A DNA stretch of 64,000 bases from Pontiellaceae bacterium B12219 (GTDB lineage Bacteria; Verrucomicrobiota; Kiritimatiellia; Kiritimatiellales; Pontiellaceae), in contig JARNMJ010000017.1 in the NCBI GenBank assembly GCA_029432795.1, positions 1-64,000 of the forward strand, read 5' to 3'. Positions 45,964 through 55,717 of the stretch are shown here, one piece after another; the first letter of the stretch is position 1, and the number at the start of each line of letters is the position of its first letter. Below the pieces are notes generated by a model. That model made no database searches and had not been told where the DNA came from. It worked only from the letters and a program-made list of their open reading frames with translations. The translations under genes were made by a program, and so were the position numbers.

Positions 45964-45977
45964 TTCATCTTAAATTC

Positions 45978-46451
45978 ATGCCTTATTCAGAACAGTTTCT
46001 GCATGAAGCAATCCGGCTTTCCGGCGAAAAAATGGAAGCCGGCGAAGGCGGTCCGTTTGCGGCCGTGATTGTTAAAAACGGCAAAATCATTTCCAAAGGC
46101 TGGAACTGCGTAACGAGTGAAAACGACCCGACGGCCCATGGTGAAGTGATGGCCATTCGCAACGCCTGCCACGCTTTGGAAACGTTCTCTCTCGAAGGCT
46201 GCGAAATTTATTCCAGCTGTGAACCCTGCCCCATGTGCCTGGCCGCCATCTACTGGGCCCGGCTCGATGCACTTTACTTTGCCGGTTCCATGGCCGATGC
46301 CGCCGCGGCCGGTTTTGACGACCGGTTTCTTTACGAAGAAGTTTCCAAACCCTGGAACCTCCGGACCCTGAAAACCCGGCAGGCTCTGCAATCCGAAGCA
46401 CAGGCGGTCTTTAAAGCCTGGATCGCCAAGCCGGATAAAACGGCCTATTAA
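45978..46451 (+). CDS. guaD: Guanine deaminase-type CDA-fold enzyme
   Basis: A 157-residue cytidine/deoxycytidylate deaminase-fold enzyme. Zinc ligands: His in T-A-H-G-E-V (catalytic Glu adjacent; Gly replaces the usual Ala of H-A-E) and the two Cys in C-E-P-C-P-M-C. The A-G-F-D-D-R-F-L-Y-E-E segment near the C-terminus is typical of the Bacillus GuaD subgroup, which deaminates guanine to xanthine. The length matches that family (about 156). Two near-copies of the dispersed palindrome lie inside (46091-46105 and 46343-46357). Confidence 0.85.
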   Translation: MPYSEQFLHEAIRLSGEKMEAGEGGPFAAVIVKNGKIISKGWNCVTSENDPTAHGEVMAIRNACHALETFSLEGCEIYSSCEPCPMCLAAIYWARLDALYFAGSMADAAAAGFDDRFLYEEVSKPWNLRTLKTRQALQSEAQAVFKAWIAKPDKTAY

Positions 46452-46460
46452 AAAGTCCGA

Positions 46461-47393
46461 TTAATTCCGGCAGAAAAAATAAGCTTCCGTCCCACGCATT
46501 TCTTCCATCACCCGGTTGGTTGAAACCAGATATTTTAACGATTTAAACATCTGATCTTCCGGCAGATTGAATTCTCCGGCCAACTGGCCGCAGCTGGCCG
46601 GATGCCGTTTGATCAAACCGAGTAATGCCTCTTCGCTGATCTCCATCGCCTGAAAACCCTGCTTTTTGAACGACGTAGTCACCGAGGCCGTTGGCCCGAA
46701 CAGTTCAGCAATCGCCTGAAGATGTTCCTCCGGCGAAGCGCCGATTCCGGCCACGGCCGGCGGGCGCACCACGGTGTTGATATCGATTCGGTCCGGACTG
46801 ATCAACTGCACGATTTGAGCAATTTTCCGAACATTGGAAAACTGGGAGTTCACGCCGTCGATAATAAACACCTCCACCGAAAGCTCCCCGAGATATTCAT
46901 GCCGAAAGGCCCGCTCGCCTTTCACCAGCAGATCAAACGTCACCCCCTCTGCCGGGCGGTGAATCTGCTGAAAACTGATTTCGTCCCATGCGCTGAGCGT
47001 CAGTTTCACCTTATCCGCCAGCACGGCATCGGCCCGGACATCCGGATCGTGCAGCAAGGCGCCGTTGGTCAGCAGAACCGTGGCGATATCCGTATGCTCT
47101 TTCGCCCATCGAAAAATGTCCCCGAAATGGATATGCAGCGTCGGCTCGCCGGAACCGGCCAATGTGAGGTGGTCGGCCTGCCCGCCTTTTTCCAACCATT
47201 GGGAAAGTTCCGTGAGCACATCCTGCATCGGAACATAGTCGCCCCGCTCGCTCACGACGCACGGTGTTTCGCCAGGCTGGCAGAAGGTGCAATTCATCGT
47301 GCAGGTTTTAAATGGAATCAGATCAATCCCAAGCGATCGCCCTAACCGCCGCGAAGGCACCGGGCCGAACAGATAGTCATAAGCTTTTGTCAT
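46461..47393 (-). CDS. Radical SAM protein (COG0731-like)
   Basis: A 310-residue radical SAM enzyme. The 4Fe-4S motif is C-T-M-N-C-T-F-C (about residues 31-38), preceded by FGPVPSRRLGRSLGIDLIP, which is typical of the COG0731 Fe-S oxidoreductase family. S-adenosylmethionine-binding G-S-G-E-P-T-L is present. A C-terminal winged-helix-like extension of about 70 residues follows (E-E-A-L-L-G-L-I-K-R-H-P). The reaction and substrate are unknown. It is convergent with guaD, only 9 bases apart. Confidence 0.88.
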   Translation of the reverse strand: MTKAYDYLFGPVPSRRLGRSLGIDLIPFKTCTMNCTFCQPGETPCVVSERGDYVPMQDVLTELSQWLEKGGQADHLTLAGSGEPTLHIHFGDIFRWAKEHTDIATVLLTNGALLHDPDVRADAVLADKVKLTLSAWDEISFQQIHRPAEGVTFDLLVKGERAFRHEYLGELSVEVFIIDGVNSQFSNVRKIAQIVQLISPDRIDINTVVRPPAVAGIGASPEEHLQAIAELFGPTASVTTSFKKQGFQAMEISEEALLGLIKRHPASCGQLAGEFNLPEDQMFKSLKYLVSTNRVMEEMRGTEAYFFCRN

Positions 47394-47600
47394 GAGCTAA
47401 GCGTGATTCCTTTTATAAGGCAGATTCAAGCACTTTCCTCGTTTCAGATGGATGGATAGTAACGGCAGCTTTTAAAACAACAAGACAAACAAAGTCTGAT
47501 TTACATCTAATTTAGACCGAAAAATACGGAACAGAAAATAACCCCGTTTCGCGGTGGTCATTATTCTGTCCCGAACAATTCGCCCCGATTTCTCAATGGC

Positions 47601-50600
47601 TTATTCCAGTTCAACCTCCAGACGATAGAAGCCTGCGTCATCTGCCGCATGCACGCTATCGGTGTAACTGCCCTGCGGATATGCAATATTGTTCGTGAGC
47701 GGAACCAGTGAATTCGTTAAGCCATCAATCCAGTTCACCGCATACACGCGCCCGGAAGCTGCGTTCCAGTGAATGATGAACCCGGATGGTGATTCATGCT
47801 GGTCCTCAATCCGGAAATAGGACAGACCATTGGTCGGAACGGTGTCGGCAATGAATTCTTCAATATTGCTGAAACCATCACCATCGCTATCCACACCATC
47901 CCCCGGATAGCCTCCGGGGAAGTACGCTGTGATCCAGCTTCCGGACACAATACCTGCGCTACGGTAGCCCGACTCCGGAAGACTGAATCCTCCCACCCCT
48001 CCGTCATTGTAGGGACGCACCCAATATGTATAGACCTGCCCCGCTGCCCCGCTGATATCATTGAAGACATTCGCTGCAGTATTGCCGATATAGCTGGCGC
48101 TTCCGGAATCGCTGGTGGTATTCCGATACAGATAATAGGTTGTCGCCCCCGGGACAAAGTCCCATGTAATTTCGGTACGGTCTTCATAGTCGCCATCCGT
48201 TGCCTGCACGTTTCCAGCCAGTTCAAAGGCATCCTGTATCACAAGGAAGGTCTGACTCGCCACCGTTACACTTCCGGTCCGCGCGGTGGTCCCGGCATAA
48301 GCTGAAACACTGTAAGCGACTGAACCGTTATTTGTTCCCGACGTTCCGGATTGAATCGTAATCCAGTTCAGACCTTCGGTTGCCGTCCACAGAGTTCCCG
48401 CGGGTGCGGTTACATCAATAGTACCGCTTCCGCCCGCAGCGGCATGCATGCGCTGCGATGGACTTATATTTCCGATGCCTGGACGCCATCCGGTGTTGGG
48501 CACGCTGAACCACGCCGTATTGGTTACGCCGGCAACACTGATCCAATAATGGTACAACTGTCCCGGATCCGCGGAATAATCATTGTACGACGTGGAGCCA
48601 AAGCCACTCGACAGATTGGTTGCCGTGGAAGCGTCGTTCACGGTGTTTCGCCACACTTCAAAAGCACTCACCCCCGAAATGCCCAGCCACTGAAGACGGA
48701 CATAGTCCGCATAGTTTCCATCGGAGGCACTCAGGTTCAGCGGAATTTCAGGCGTTGTGCTTCCCTGCATCACCAAATCAAACGGTTCCGGATTCGCCGT
48801 CGGATTCACTACAGTGAAGTAGTAGGTATAGTTCGGCAGCCACGGCCATCCATTCTCATTCAACAGATACTGATTCAGAGTATAGCTGCCCGCTGTCCGG
48901 TACCAATGATCAGACGATGTCTGCGAGGGCAGTGTACCCTGCTCCAGATACACATTGAGAGCTGATGAATTGGTCGTGCTGTGGATCCAGCGCACTGCAT
49001 CAGCGGGTACATCAACCTGATACGTGATGCTCGCTCCCGCCGGCACGATGGTGGATACCGCCCCGGTTTCGAAGTCGAGTTTTTCATACACAGGAATCGT
49101 TCCGCCGCTGACTGCAGAACTCACACTGAACGATGCATCGGACTTCGCGAGGAAGCTGAGGTAATACACATGGCCCGGCCGCAATGGCGGCATATTAACA
49201 GTATGTGTCCCTGTATCCGGGAAGTTGGGTCGTGCGGATCCTCGATTCTTCAGGTCCTGATTCCAGTCGCGAATGTAGCCCGTGGAGTCAGAGAAAAAGT
49301 TCCAATGCCCGGAAGGAAGTGTGTCGCGAATGAACAAGTCGACATTGCCCGAGGTCTGGGTAAAGGTGAGCTCCCAATTGACCGGTGCGTTGGTCGGCAC
49401 TTCAACGCGATAGTGTCGCCAATCGTTATCCGCCAACAGCTGTCCGGAGAAACTTCCTCCATCCAGCGAAAGAGCCTGCACATTGCCGTCTGCATACACA
49501 TTTCCACCGGAAACTTTCAGGCGGTACCGGGCATTACCGGTCCCTTCAGCCTTCACCATCAGATACCAGATGCCCGGTTCAAGCGCATCGGCATAGCGCC
49601 CGTCATATGGGACCCAGTTACCATATTCTGTGTTTGCCGTTCCATTCAGATAGCGGTCGTAAAGCGTTCCGTTTCCACTGTTATTGTGGTCCAGCGTCGG
49701 CACATTTCCCGCACGGATATAGAGGTTCGGGTTTCCGCTTATGGCTTCGAGCTGCGTACGCAATAATCCGGCATTTTCTTCCGGTACAGTTACGGCATAA
49801 ACATGGTAGAAGCCGTTGTTCAAGTCCACTCCCTGATCCACTGGCAGCGGCAGTCCGGCATCATTCACGCCGCTATCACCAAACAACGGAGAAGATACCC
49901 CCGGTGTGGATAATGCTTCACCCACTTCGGGCATCGTCCATGACCGTTCCGGCACAACAGAAGTACTGGCGAGCGTATAGGTCGTTGCTCCAACGCCCTT
50001 CACTTCAACATACCAGGTGCCCGGAGAAAGGAATGGCGGAACCACCATCAACGCATCCGAACGGAATGGCGTTTGATAGATATTGCTGTTGCCTTCGGGC
50101 AGCAGATCTTTTCTGACCCGAACCTGGGCATCACCCTGCGAAACCGAGGTCGTCAAATACCAACCCACCATCGGAACACCATCAACTTCAGCCGGAACAT
50201 CAACCCGATAAAAGGCCCGTTCATCATCAATCAAAGTTCCGCCGGCCACATTCGAACTTCCGTTTGTATTCAACGCAGCATCAACATTCAGGTCCGGAGG
50301 GATCAGATCTTCAATCACCAATCGATATCCGCCATTCTCCAAAGCCGCTGCAGTGCTGGAATCCCCGATCATCAGCGACCAGGTTCCTGCGGAAACATTC
50401 GGCACCGTTATGATCGATGTATCTGCATACTGGCCATTGTACCCGGAGTATAAACCGTAATTCATGCCGTTGGGCAAACTGGCATCGGTACGCAGATTCA
50501 TCTCCGGAGTTCCAAGCACATTTTCCAACCGAAGTTGCACGCCCAATATACCCGCAGGTATGCTGAATCGGTACAGCTCGGTTTCACCGGCATCGTACAT

Positions 50601-52712
50601 ATTGGAATGCGTCAGATTTCCAGAGACGGGAAGTGTTCCGAGATTCAAGGGCGTCACTTCTCCGAGACTATGCAGCGTCGCACTGGAAGTGCCTGTGCCG
50701 ATTGCATTGCCGGATGGGGACTGCCCTTCGCTCACGACCATCAGGTAATACGTGCCGCCCGGAATCGTGGTTTCACCGCCGGCCGGAAGCAGCGTGTAAT
50801 GTTCATCGCCGCTTTTGCGGAACGTCGGCAAATACTGAATATTCTGATCCGGCGAATAGGTCGGGCTTTGATACATGCTGTAGGTCGGCACATAATCCTT
50901 GCGGATAAACAGCGAGCTCTCTCCAACGGTATTTTCCAACCGAACTTTCCAACTGCTGGAATTCGTCGGAACTTCAACGCTGAAATACTGCACCCCCCGC
51001 GGCGCCAGATTATTGATGGCCGCGCTGCCGCCATTAAAGGCGATCGGCTGCGGGTCATACGTCATGCCGCTGCCGATGGCGCTGCTCGCAAAACTGTAGG
51101 TGGACGTGACTGACGCGGAGTTGTTGTAGAACCCGATGTAATAACTGCCCGGCTCCAGCGGACGGTCCATGCCCATGGAAATCAGGTATTGCGGGTATGT
51201 TCGCGTATTCGTTTCATCCCGGGAATAGGCCGACCAGTCGCCACCGCTCGAGGCCCATTGGTAACCGCTCGGCCAGGAGCCGCTGCTCCGCCAATAGGGA
51301 TAAGAGCTTACCGAATCGGGTAACTGATCGCGGCGAATCACCATGTTCGGATTATTGCCGGCCCAGTCTGTCAACCGAAGTTCCCAACCGATAATGTCCT
51401 GCCCGTTTGTCTGCGCGGGAATATCCAGATTATAAAACTGCCAGGTTTTCGGCGGCACTTGAATCCCTGAGGAAGTATGCCCATCGACGGGAATAACGGC
51501 AGGAAGAATCGGACTGCTATCCAGCGTGAATGCACCTAGCGCAACATCAGGAGAATAAATCCCGACATACCAGACATCGGCTTCATGATTAGGATCCTGC
51601 AGATAGCCCAGCAAACTGGTCTGATCGTTATGCGAGCTTTGGTAAACAGAGGAGCTTCCATTCTGCCGGTAGTTCCAGCGCCCCGGAACAAAATTGCGGC
51701 GAATTGCGATTTCGGAATCCGGTATATGGTTGCTCAACTCGAGCAGCCAGCCCAGTTGTCCCAATTGCTGGCCGATATCCGATACCGCAAAGTAGCGCCA
51801 GCCCACGCGCGTTGGATCGTCGTTTAACGTGGAACTTGAAAAATCAATTTGGGTGATCACCGGCTCGCGGTTTCGCAGGTTGAAACTGAAGTCGGCGTCT
51901 CCATAGACGGTAACGTAATACGAGCCATCGCTCAATGAAGCGGGAACAAGGGTAATGCTGTCGCTCTCGGTCGTGCTGCTCAACTCAGAAAAAGCATCGT
52001 TATTAAACGCATTAGGAACCTTATCAAGTCGAACCGCCAAATTCGGGTTGGTACCGGCCGTTGGTTCCACAGTGACCTCCCATGCGATCTGTTCCGGAGG
52101 AACCGGAATGCGATAGGTTTTAAAATGATAGCCCGAGGCACTCTGACCGACGAGCGTGTTGTTGTAGGTGGTGTTCACAATTTCCTGTTGCCGGGAATCG
52201 AGTTGAAATTGATCTCCCGGAGCTCCCGGAATACCGACATAATAATATTCGGGCTCACCCGGAACCACATAGTCAGGAACCAATAACCCCTGACCGGTTC
52301 GGGTTCGATCATAATAACTGGTACTGGAGGGATGCGGTGCCAGTCCCTTACGCACATAAAACGGAGTATTCAACGTACTGGTCCCGGCGGCATCCTGCAG
52401 CCACAGGCGCCAGGCATAGGCCGCAACCGGAATGGTGGTTTTGAAATAGCGAATTCCCTCGGGCGGAACCTCGTCCAGACCACTTCCGCTACCCGATCCG
52501 GCGGCAAGTGCACCGAGATCTTCTGCATAGACATCGCCGGAAAGAAGATTCCAGGTCGACCCCGTTTCTGCCAGCACCAGAATATACCACTCCTGTCCGG
52601 CCCCGGATGTACTGGAAAGATAGCGAGTAAATCCATCATCCCCCGCATACGTGGAGGAATCGGTGAAGGATTGGCTGGCGCTGTTTAGATAGGGCAACGC
52701 ATTCTGTTTCAA
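47601..52712 (-). CDS. Giant secreted repeat protein, C-terminal part
   Basis: A 1703-residue open frame that continues the 52709-53611 gene after a frameshift. It holds about 15-20 repeated beta-sandwich domains of PPC-like type (motifs P-x-G-x-Y-Y-I-G-F-Y, P-G-T-W-Y-V-E-V, Y-F-S-V-E-V-P-T-N). Then come an Ig/FN3-like region, a BACON-like segment (T-A-T-E-G-L-N-W-I-T-I-Q-S-G) and the C-terminal module D-G-V-D-S-D-G-D-G-F-S-N-I-E-E-F, followed by a short domain ending R-L-E-V-E-L-E. Without the N-terminal fragment it has no signal peptide, and its ATG is internal to a domain. It is probably one roughly 2000-residue surface or adhesion protein with the upstream fragment. Confidence 0.8.
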   Translation of the reverse strand: MKQNALPYLNSASQSFTDSSTYAGDDGFTRYLSSTSGAGQEWYILVLAETGSTWNLLSGDVYAEDLGALAAGSGSGSGLDEVPPEGIRYFKTTIPVAAYAWRLWLQDAAGTSTLNTPFYVRKGLAPHPSSTSYYDRTRTGQGLLVPDYVVPGEPEYYYVGIPGAPGDQFQLDSRQQEIVNTTYNNTLVGQSASGYHFKTYRIPVPPEQIAWEVTVEPTAGTNPNLAVRLDKVPNAFNNDAFSELSSTTESDSITLVPASLSDGSYYVTVYGDADFSFNLRNREPVITQIDFSSSTLNDDPTRVGWRYFAVSDIGQQLGQLGWLLELSNHIPDSEIAIRRNFVPGRWNYRQNGSSSVYQSSHNDQTSLLGYLQDPNHEADVWYVGIYSPDVALGAFTLDSSPILPAVIPVDGHTSSGIQVPPKTWQFYNLDIPAQTNGQDIIGWELRLTDWAGNNPNMVIRRDQLPDSVSSYPYWRSSGSWPSGYQWASSGGDWSAYSRDETNTRTYPQYLISMGMDRPLEPGSYYIGFYNNSASVTSTYSFASSAIGSGMTYDPQPIAFNGGSAAINNLAPRGVQYFSVEVPTNSSSWKVRLENTVGESSLFIRKDYVPTYSMYQSPTYSPDQNIQYLPTFRKSGDEHYTLLPAGGETTIPGGTYYLMVVSEGQSPSGNAIGTGTSSATLHSLGEVTPLNLGTLPVSGNLTHSNMYDAGETELYRFSIPAGILGVQLRLENVLGTPEMNLRTDASLPNGMNYGLYSGYNGQYADTSIITVPNVSAGTWSLMIGDSSTAAALENGGYRLVIEDLIPPDLNVDAALNTNGSSNVAGGTLIDDERAFYRVDVPAEVDGVPMVGWYLTTSVSQGDAQVRVRKDLLPEGNSNIYQTPFRSDALMVVPPFLSPGTWYVEVKGVGATTYTLASTSVVPERSWTMPEVGEALSTPGVSSPLFGDSGVNDAGLPLPVDQGVDLNNGFYHVYAVTVPEENAGLLRTQLEAISGNPNLYIRAGNVPTLDHNNSGNGTLYDRYLNGTANTEYGNWVPYDGRYADALEPGIWYLMVKAEGTGNARYRLKVSGGNVYADGNVQALSLDGGSFSGQLLADNDWRHYRVEVPTNAPVNWELTFTQTSGNVDLFIRDTLPSGHWNFFSDSTGYIRDWNQDLKNRGSARPNFPDTGTHTVNMPPLRPGHVYYLSFLAKSDASFSVSSAVSGGTIPVYEKLDFETGAVSTIVPAGASITYQVDVPADAVRWIHSTTNSSALNVYLEQGTLPSQTSSDHWYRTAGSYTLNQYLLNENGWPWLPNYTYYFTVVNPTANPEPFDLVMQGSTTPEIPLNLSASDGNYADYVRLQWLGISGVSAFEVWRNTVNDASTATNLSSGFGSTSYNDYSADPGQLYHYWISVAGVTNTAWFSVPNTGWRPGIGNISPSQRMHAAAGGSGTIDVTAPAGTLWTATEGLNWITIQSGTSGTNNGSVAYSVSAYAGTTARTGSVTVASQTFLVIQDAFELAGNVQATDGDYEDRTEITWDFVPGATTYYLYRNTTSDSGSASYIGNTAANVFNDISGAAGQVYTYWVRPYNDGGVGGFSLPESGYRSAGIVSGSWITAYFPGGYPGDGVDSDGDGFSNIEEFIADTVPTNGLSYFRIEDQHESPSGFIIHWNAASGRVYAVNWIDGLTNSLVPLTNNIAYPQGSYTDSVHAADDAGFYRLEVELE

Positions 52713-53611
52713 ATAAACGGCGGCGTCACCGGAAAGAACATCGAGCGCTGTGCGCCATGCCGCAAGGTCCGGGAGCTCCGTTGTGATTTTAAAATAGTAT
52801 GCCCCCCGTCCGTGTTCAGGTTATTGAAAACCTCCGTCCCGGCACCGGTTGTTCCCGGATCCCAGGTTAATTCGGTCAGATGAATATCGCCCGCAAAAAG
52901 ACTCCAGGAAGCCCCCTCCTGCGCATCGACCAGAATATATTTTTCCTGCCCGGCGGTCAGCGCCTGAACAATGGTATCACTACCGGTCTGATCCGATTTA
53001 TACTGATAATTATTCGGCGAAATATTGGCATCGGGATCGGTGAAGAGGTCCGCATTCCCGCCGCTTAGATCAAGCACTGCGCGCCAGTAGCCAAGACTGG
53101 CCGGTGTATTGGTGGTTGTGATCCGAAACAGATAGCTGCCTTCCCGGGTGTTGGGATGGCTATACACCTCGGTACCGCTTTGGGCGGAACCCGGGTCCCA
53201 CGTCAATTCTTTCACATGCATATCGCCTGCAAAAAGACGCCAGTCAGAATTCGCAGCAGAATCGACCAGCAGATACCAGGTCTGTCCGGGCGATAAGGAA
53301 CGAACAATCCAGTCACTTCCGGAGGTATCTGATTTTTCGGTATAGGAATTCGTGGTAATGGCCGCGGATGTACTGATGTAAAGGTCCGCTTCCCCGCTCT
53401 CCACATTCAGCACGGTTCGCCAGAAGCCTACGTTGTTTGCCGAATTGGTTGTGGTGATTTCGAAAAGATGAAGTCCTGCACTCATATCCGAGTTAACAAA
53501 GACCTCCGTTCCGGTCTGTGAGGTACCCGGATCCCAGATTAAGCTCGTTTGAGCGAGCGTGGTCAGTACCGAAAAGATGAGAAACAGACCCATATTCCGC
53601 AGTGTATTCAT
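52709..53611 (-). CDS. Giant secreted repeat protein, N-terminal fragment
   Basis: 300 codons holding a signal peptide (residues 1-20, cleavage after L-A-Q) and three near-identical repeats of about 90 residues, each opening L-T-W-D-P-G-x-x-x-x-G-T-E-V and carrying x-L-F-A-G-D. In the third repeat the frame is lost at a run of six G (minus strand, 52807-52802); from there the correct continuation (A-Y-Y-F-K-I-T-T-E-L-P) is read in the frame of 47601-52712. One more G restores a single uninterrupted protein. The tail after the tract is not protein-like. Confidence 0.8.
   Translation of the reverse strand: MNTLRNMGLFLIFSVLTTLAQTSLIWDPGTSQTGTEVFVNSDMSAGLHLFEITTTNSANNVGFWRTVLNVESGEADLYISTSAAITTNSYTEKSDTSGSDWIVRSLSPGQTWYLLVDSAANSDWRLFAGDMHVKELTWDPGSAQSGTEVYSHPNTREGSYLFRITTTNTPASLGYWRAVLDLSGGNADLFTDPDANISPNNYQYKSDQTGSDTIVQALTAGQEKYILVDAQEGASWSLFAGDIHLTELTWDPGTTGAGTEVFNNLNTDGGHTILKSQRSSRTLRHGAQRSMFFPVTPPFI
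52802..52807 (-). other. G6 homopolymer at a reading-frame break
   Basis: Six G residues on the coding strand where seven would keep the frame. Such tracts slip during replication and often cause reversible on/off switching of surface proteins; they are also a common sequencing-error site. Confidence 0.8.
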
Positions 53612-53787
53612 AAGGCTTCCTCCGTATTTTCGGGCACCCTAACCCCCTCCATACACCTAAACAATGATAATCTTTGTCCCATTAAGATCTATTAACGAAA
53701 CTCGGAATAAGTTGCAAAGTGAAGGTACAGCCAGACTTCGCCCTTTTCACATTGTCGCCACAGGGCATTAATGTGCATACTGTCAGC

Positions 53788-55188
53788 ATGAACTATCACC
53801 TGCTTTCTTTATTCTTTCTCGCCGCGCTTCCAACCGTTGGACAGGATGCAGATATGCTCTATCAGAAACATTGCTCCGGCTGCCACGGCATCAACTTCCA
53901 GGGCGGCAATGCCCAGAGCCTGGTGGATGGCGTCTGGCAGTTTGGCGACAGTACCGGCCATATTTCACGAAACATTAAACACGGCATCACCCATTTAGGG
54001 ATGCCCGGATATGAAAAGGTTCTGACGGATGCACAGATCCGCAGCCTGGTTGATTACCTTAAAGCCGCGGAAAAAAATGCGGCTCCGCCGGAGCACCCGT
54101 TGCCCGTCTATCTCCAGACGCTGGATTATGAAATCGACGTCTCCGTTTTTGCCGAAGGCCTCGATACCCCATGGGACATTGCTTTTCTGAACAAAGACAC
54201 AGCCCTGATCACCGAGCGCTCCGGCACCCTCCGGGTCTATGCCGATGGACACCTTTTTTCCAAACCGGTCGAAGGTACCCCCGAAGTGCTGGCCGAAGGA
54301 CAGGGCGGATTACTGGCCGTCGCATTCGATCCCGACTATCTCGAAGAAGGCAACCAATGGGTCTACCTCGCCTACAGCCACGGACTCGAACAACAGCCCA
54401 ACGGAAAACGATCCCCGGCGATGACCCGAATTGTCCGCGGACGAATTGACGGCAACCTTTGGAAAGACGAAGAAGTGATTTTTGAGGCGGAGCGCGAACA
54501 CTACCTCACCACCCGCCACCACTACGGCACCCGTATTGTTTTTGATGCCGAAAAGAATCTTTATTTTTCCATCGGCGATCGCGGCACCGGAGCCCACGCG
54601 CAGGATCCCTCCAAACCAAACGGAAAAATTCACCGTATCCAACGCGACGGAAAAATTCCCAACGACAACCCCTATCGCCGAACCAAAAATACCGTGAAAT
54701 CCATTTATGCACTCGGCAACCGCAATCCGCAGGGCCTTGCTTTCCACCCGGAAACCTGCGAACTTTGGGAATCCGAACACGGTCCGCTCGGCGGCGACGA
54801 AATCAACCTGATTTCCAAAGGCCGGAACTATGGCTGGCCCATCATTTCCTATGGAAAAAACTATAACGGCTCCATCATTACCGAGCTCACCCATAAAGAA
54901 GGTATGGAGCAGCCCATCTGGTATTGGAATCCATCGACAGCAGTCTGCGCCATCGATTTCTATTCCGGCGATCTCTTCCCGAAATGGAACAACAAACTGC
55001 TGGTCGGTTCTCTGAAATATGAAGACGTTCGCATCCTTTCCCTCGAAGGAAATCGCGTGATGCACGAAGAAATCATCCTCAAAAATGCCGGCCGCGTACG
55101 CGACGTCTGCACCGGCCCCGACGGAGCCATCTACGTCGTCCTCAACGATCCCGGCACCATCCTCAGACTGACGCCGAAGAAACAGTAA
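53788..55188 (+). CDS. Cytochrome c-PQQ sugar dehydrogenase fusion
   Basis: A 466-residue periplasmic protein. The signal peptide is residues 1-18. A class I cytochrome c follows with heme motif C-S-G-C-H (about residue 31) and Met ligand in L-G-M-P-G-Y. The rest (about 110-460) is a six-bladed soluble aldose sugar/glucose dehydrogenase domain (GSDH/YliI class): L-D-T-P-W-D-I-A-F, LGNRNPQGLAFHPETC, E-H-G-P-L-G-G-D-E-I and N-Y-G-W-P. It oxidises a sugar via PQQ and passes electrons to its own heme. The start at 53788 marks the signal peptide. PQQ synthesis is not encoded here. Confidence 0.88.
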   Translation: MNYHLLSLFFLAALPTVGQDADMLYQKHCSGCHGINFQGGNAQSLVDGVWQFGDSTGHISRNIKHGITHLGMPGYEKVLTDAQIRSLVDYLKAAEKNAAPPEHPLPVYLQTLDYEIDVSVFAEGLDTPWDIAFLNKDTALITERSGTLRVYADGHLFSKPVEGTPEVLAEGQGGLLAVAFDPDYLEEGNQWVYLAYSHGLEQQPNGKRSPAMTRIVRGRIDGNLWKDEEVIFEAEREHYLTTRHHYGTRIVFDAEKNLYFSIGDRGTGAHAQDPSKPNGKIHRIQRDGKIPNDNPYRRTKNTVKSIYALGNRNPQGLAFHPETCELWESEHGPLGGDEINLISKGRNYGWPIISYGKNYNGSIITELTHKEGMEQPIWYWNPSTAVCAIDFYSGDLFPKWNNKLLVGSLKYEDVRILSLEGNRVMHEEIILKNAGRVRDVCTGPDGAIYVVLNDPGTILRLTPKKQ

Positions 55189-55207
55189 ATGGAACGTGTG
55201 AGCCCCT

Positions 55208-55717
55208 TCACTTCTTTTTGTGATGAACCACTACACCCAAAACACACCCCCCGATAACGAATGTGTGCAATACCCAAAGTCCGTACACGAGCGAACGCGG
55301 GATCAACGCGAGTTCGAAATACTCGATCCGCGATAACAGTGGTGAATTGTCCGACCTGATATGCGCGGCCATACTTTGATAACGCCACGTTTCGAAGTCA
55401 CCACAGCCACGAATAAATGTCGCAAGAAATACGATCGTAATCAGAAACAGGGCGGCTTTCCAAACCCAACCCGTAACTGCAGTGCGATCCATTATCCACG
55501 AGCAAAGTAACAGCTGTGCACCGCTCAAACCCAGCATCCCCAACAAAACCCATTTTGAACCGAATTCGAACCCAAACCGGTCGGCGAGCAAGAATGGCCA
55601 GTAACCACTGATGTGCCCGAAAATGAAACCTTTTGCCTCGAAGCCGGGCCAAATAAAGAGTGCGATAGCGCAGGCACACCACGCCATCATGAAAACAACC
55701 CGGTTTATTTTGATCAC
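55208..55717 (-). CDS. Membrane protein translated with CreD
   Basis: A 169-residue membrane protein with about four hydrophobic helices (around residues 6-24, 54-74, 84-104 and 140-165). No family is recognised. Its start overlaps the creD stop (ATGA), so it is the last gene of the creBCD operon and is co-translated with CreD. It may be a partner of CreD in envelope integrity; there is no direct evidence. The C-terminal K-K-K-stop looks natural. Confidence 0.7.
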   Translation of the reverse strand: MIKINRVVFMMAWCACAIALFIWPGFEAKGFIFGHISGYWPFLLADRFGFEFGSKWVLLGMLGLSGAQLLLCSWIMDRTAVTGWVWKAALFLITIVFLATFIRGCGDFETWRYQSMAAHIRSDNSPLLSRIEYFELALIPRSLVYGLWVLHTFVIGGCVLGVVVHHKKK

